Positions 61,971 through 64,000 of a stretch of 64,000 nt of DNA are shown here, piece by piece. The position numbers and the translations under genes were made by a program. Each line of letters begins with the position of its first letter. Position 1 is the stretch's first letter. Source of the DNA: Pseudomonas vancouverensis (GTDB taxonomy: Bacteria > Pseudomonadota > Gammaproteobacteria > Pseudomonadales > Pseudomonadaceae); NCBI RefSeq assembly GCF_004348895.1, contig NZ_RRZK01000031.1, positions 62,001 to 126,000 of the forward strand. The letters run 5' to 3'. Under the pieces are notes generated by a model. The model worked only from the letters and a program-made list of their open reading frames with translations, did not search any database and had not been told where the DNA came from.

Positions 61971-62225
61971 TTACTTCAGGCCTTGGCCGGAAAACATCAG
62001 CACTTTGTCACCGGCATACTGCACGCTGATAAAGCTGTTCTTGTCGCCCCAGGTGCAACTGGACATGCCGAGCGCGCCGGAACAATCGGCGGGTTTGCCC
62101 AGCAGCGTTTCGACATCGGCCTTGGCCATGCCGGCCGAAAGTTTCGAGTAGTTTTCCTGGTTGACCTTGCTGCAGGCAGCCAACAGAACACAGAACGAAA
62201 GCAGGGCGATGGATCGCAGCGACAT
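61971..62225 (-). CDS. Small lipoprotein with BamE/SmpA-like domain
   Basis: This 84-residue protein has a signal peptide and lipobox LLAAC (Cys about residue 18). A short domain follows (YSKLSAGMAKADVETLLGKPADCSGALGMSSCTWGDKNSFISVQYAGDKVL) with the GM-x5-V-x-x-LLGKP motif of SmpA/OmlA-like folds. Two further Cys may form a disulfide. ATG at 62225 with GGAG upstream is chosen over a longer frame. Function unknown. Likely co-transcribed with the lipocalin gene. Confidence 0.82.
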   Translation of the reverse strand: MSLRSIALLSFCVLLAACSKVNQENYSKLSAGMAKADVETLLGKPADCSGALGMSSCTWGDKNSFISVQYAGDKVLMFSGQGLK

Positions 62226-62508
62226 GGTGTAACTCCGGGGCGAGGGGGGATTGGCATGGCTGCCAAGCTGAAGCTTAGAAGAGAAAACCCCCATCTGGTT
62301 CCCTGCCCGGCCGCCTATTTATTCGGCCGCTCGTCTGCCTTTTACGCACAAATCCAGTGACGTTCCCGGGCGCTGGAGTATTTCGTCGTTTTTCGGCAAA
62401 TCCGCCTAATCTTTGGCGCTGCCCAGTCGACATACAGGCAACGCAAAGCCGCGTCCGTGGCTTTTGCCTCCCCTATTGTTGATATGACCCTCTGCGGTAG
62501 CGCACCCA

Positions 62509-64000
62509 ATGACCAGAAACATGAAATTCAGCCACAAGATCTTGCTGGCCGCCGCCCTCGTCGTGGCCGTCGCATTCGCTTGTTTCATCCTGTTCAACGA
62601 CTATCGCCAGCGCGAAACCTTGCGCAACAGCACCGAAGCCTCGATGCAGGAACTCGGCAGCCTGACCACCAGCAACATCCAGACCTGGCTGGAAAGCCGC
62701 ATGCAGTTGCTGCAGTCGATGGCCCAGCAAGTCAGCGCGGACGGCAACGCGCCGACGAGCCTGAAACGCATCATCGACCTGCCCGCCTACACCGGTAATT
62801 TCCAGTTGAGTTACTTCGGCGGTGCTGATGGCGTGATGTTCTCGGTGCCGGCAGGGAACCGCGCGGCAGACTACGACCCACGCGCCCGTGGCTGGTACAA
62901 GGCCGCAAACAGTGCACAACAAACCATCGTGACCGAACCCTACATCGCCGCCTCCTCCGGCAAGCTGGTGATCACCGTCGCCACCCCGGTGCAACGCCAG
63001 GGCCAGATGCTCGGCGTCGCCGGCGCCGACATCGATCTGTCCAGCGTCAGTGCAATCATCAACTCGCTGAACTTCGGCGGCCACGGTCACGCGTTCATCG
63101 TCGGTGCCGACGGCAAGATCCTGATCCACCCGGACAGCAAGCTTGTGCTCAAGAGCCTGGCCGAGGCCTACCCGAACGACACGCCGAAAGTCACCCCGGG
63201 CATGAAAGAGGTCGAGATCGACGGCCACCGCCAGTTCATCTCCTTCACCCAGGTCAACGGTGTGCCGTCGGCGAACTGGTACGTCGCCCTGGTACTTGAC
63301 CAGGACACCGCGTTCTCGATGCTCAGCGAATTCCGCACCTCGGCGATCATCGCCATGGTGATTGCGGTGGTGATCATCATCGCGCTGCTGGGCATGCTCA
63401 TCCGCGTGTTGATGCAACCGCTGCTGACCATGGGCCGCGCCATGCATGACATCGCCGAAGGCGAAGGCGACCTGACCAAGCGTCTGGAGATTCACGGCCA
63501 TGACGAGTTCGGTGCCCTGGGCCTGTCGTTCAACCGCTTTGTCGAGCGTATTCACACCTCGATCATCGAAGTGTCCTCCGCCACCGGCCAGGTCAACGAA
63601 GTGGCGCTGCGGGTAGTCGCCGCCTCGAACTCGTCGATGTTCAACTCCGACCAGCAAGCCTCGCGCACCAGCAGCGTGGCTGCGGCGATCAACCAGCTCG
63701 GCGCCGCCGCCCAGGAAATCGCCCAGAACGCCGCCCTCGCCTCGCAGCACTCCAGCGACGCGCGCAGCCTGGCCGAAGACGGTCAGCAGGTGGTGGATAA
63801 AACCATCGCAGCGATACAGCAACTCTCGGCGAAGATCAGCGACTCGTGCGGCAACATCGAAACCCTCAACAGCAACACGGTCAACATCGGGCAGATCCTG
63901 GAAGTGATCACCAGCATCTCCCAGCAGACCAACCTGCTGGCACTCAACGCCGCCATCGAAGCCGCACGCGCCGGTGAAGCCGGGCGTGGTTTTGCCGTGG
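62509..64000 (+). CDS. Amino-acid chemoreceptor with dCache domain (3' end outside window)
   Basis: At least 497 codons are present before the window ends in the signalling tip (NLLALNAAIEAARAGEAGRGFAV). TM1 is at about 11-29, a double-Cache domain at about 35-275, TM2 near 280-302, then HAMP. The amino-acid-binding dCache residues are all present: Tyr122, Arg127, Trp129, Tyr130, Tyr145 and Asp174. They correspond, as I recall, to those of PctA shifted by one. It resembles PctA/PctB/PctC. The start could be 62509 or the ATG at 62521. Being a neighbour of hut makes histidine or another amino acid a plausible attractant. Confidence 0.93.
   Translation, partial: MTRNMKFSHKILLAAALVVAVAFACFILFNDYRQRETLRNSTEASMQELGSLTTSNIQTWLESRMQLLQSMAQQVSADGNAPTSLKRIIDLPAYTGNFQLSYFGGADGVMFSVPAGNRAADYDPRARGWYKAANSAQQTIVTEPYIAASSGKLVITVATPVQRQGQMLGVAGADIDLSSVSAIINSLNFGGHGHAFIVGADGKILIHPDSKLVLKSLAEAYPNDTPKVTPGMKEVEIDGHRQFISFTQVNGVPSANWYVALVLDQDTAFSMLSEFRTSAIIAMVIAVVIIIALLGMLIRVLMQPLLTMGRAMHDIAEGEGDLTKRLEIHGHDEFGALGLSFNRFVERIHTSIIEVSSATGQVNEVALRVVAASNSSMFNSDQQASRTSSVAAAINQLGAAAQEIAQNAALASQHSSDARSLAEDGQQVVDKTIAAIQQLSAKISDSCGNIETLNSNTVNIGQILEVITSISQQTNLLALNAAIEAARAGEAGRGFAV

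Noticed and set aside
1..64000. CRISPR array, tRNA, rRNA, insertion sequence or prophage
   Set aside because: No regularly spaced repeats other than dispersed REPs, no cloverleaf-like sequence recognised, and no transposase, integrase or phage structural gene. Gene order is ordinary Pseudomonas backbone.

Overview
The window is chromosomal DNA from a Pseudomonas, most likely the P. fluorescens/P. putida side of the genus. The evidence is a medium-chain-length PHA cluster, many REP palindromes of the P. fluorescens type, and a gene order matching, from memory, the P. aeruginosa PA5036-PA5106 backbone (gltB, damX, aroB, aroK, pilQPONM, ponA, ..., hut). I see no phage, plasmid, insertion sequence, tRNA, rRNA or CRISPR array. 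The first ten codons of gltB (minus strand) lie at the left edge. An amino-acid-type chemoreceptor runs off the right edge.

Region by region. 1-8.3 kb, minus strand: gltB start and control region, damX, aroB, aroK and the type IV pilus alignment/secretin operon pilMNOPQ. 8.5-13.6 kb: ponA, malic enzyme, a secreted thermonuclease-like protein and rpmE. 13.9-21.5 kb, plus strand: priA, argS, an FtsN-like SPOR protein, hslV-hslU and a DUF971 protein. 21.6-28.9 kb: the PHA locus phaC1-phaZ-phaC2-phaD facing phaI-phaF, plus a small PHA-system protein. 29-35.2 kb, plus strand: ubiE-ubiJ-ubiB, hisI-hisE, tatABC, rsmE. 35.2-40 kb: an HBM-type chemoreceptor and a polar amino acid ABC importer. 40.2-46.3 kb: opgG-opgH (osmoregulated periplasmic glucans), dtd, a prolyl aminopeptidase.

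46.5-61.3 kb is a complete histidine-utilisation locus. Urocanase (hutU), an NCS1 permease, a ProX/ProW/ProV-like importer (hutXWV), two histidase-family genes, hutI and hutG run leftwards from a sigma-54-type promoter with an overlapping HutC-like operator. hutC-hutD run leftwards and hutF rightwards from a second HutC-like operator. With hutH, hutU, hutI, hutF and hutG all present, degradation should use the formylglutamate (five-step) route. Beyond lie a lipocalin, a small lipoprotein and the truncated chemoreceptor.

The most unusual item is the first of the two histidase-family genes (50309-51832). It keeps the family fold signatures but lacks exactly the Ala-Ser-Gly that forms the MIO cofactor, so it should not be an ordinary ammonia-lyase. 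Other notable items are an rpmE terminator that appears to encode a signal peptide, a PilQ without its first AMIN domain, a long charged tail on OpgG, regulatory motifs at phaC1, and 14 REP loci of two families, several between genes of the hut operon.
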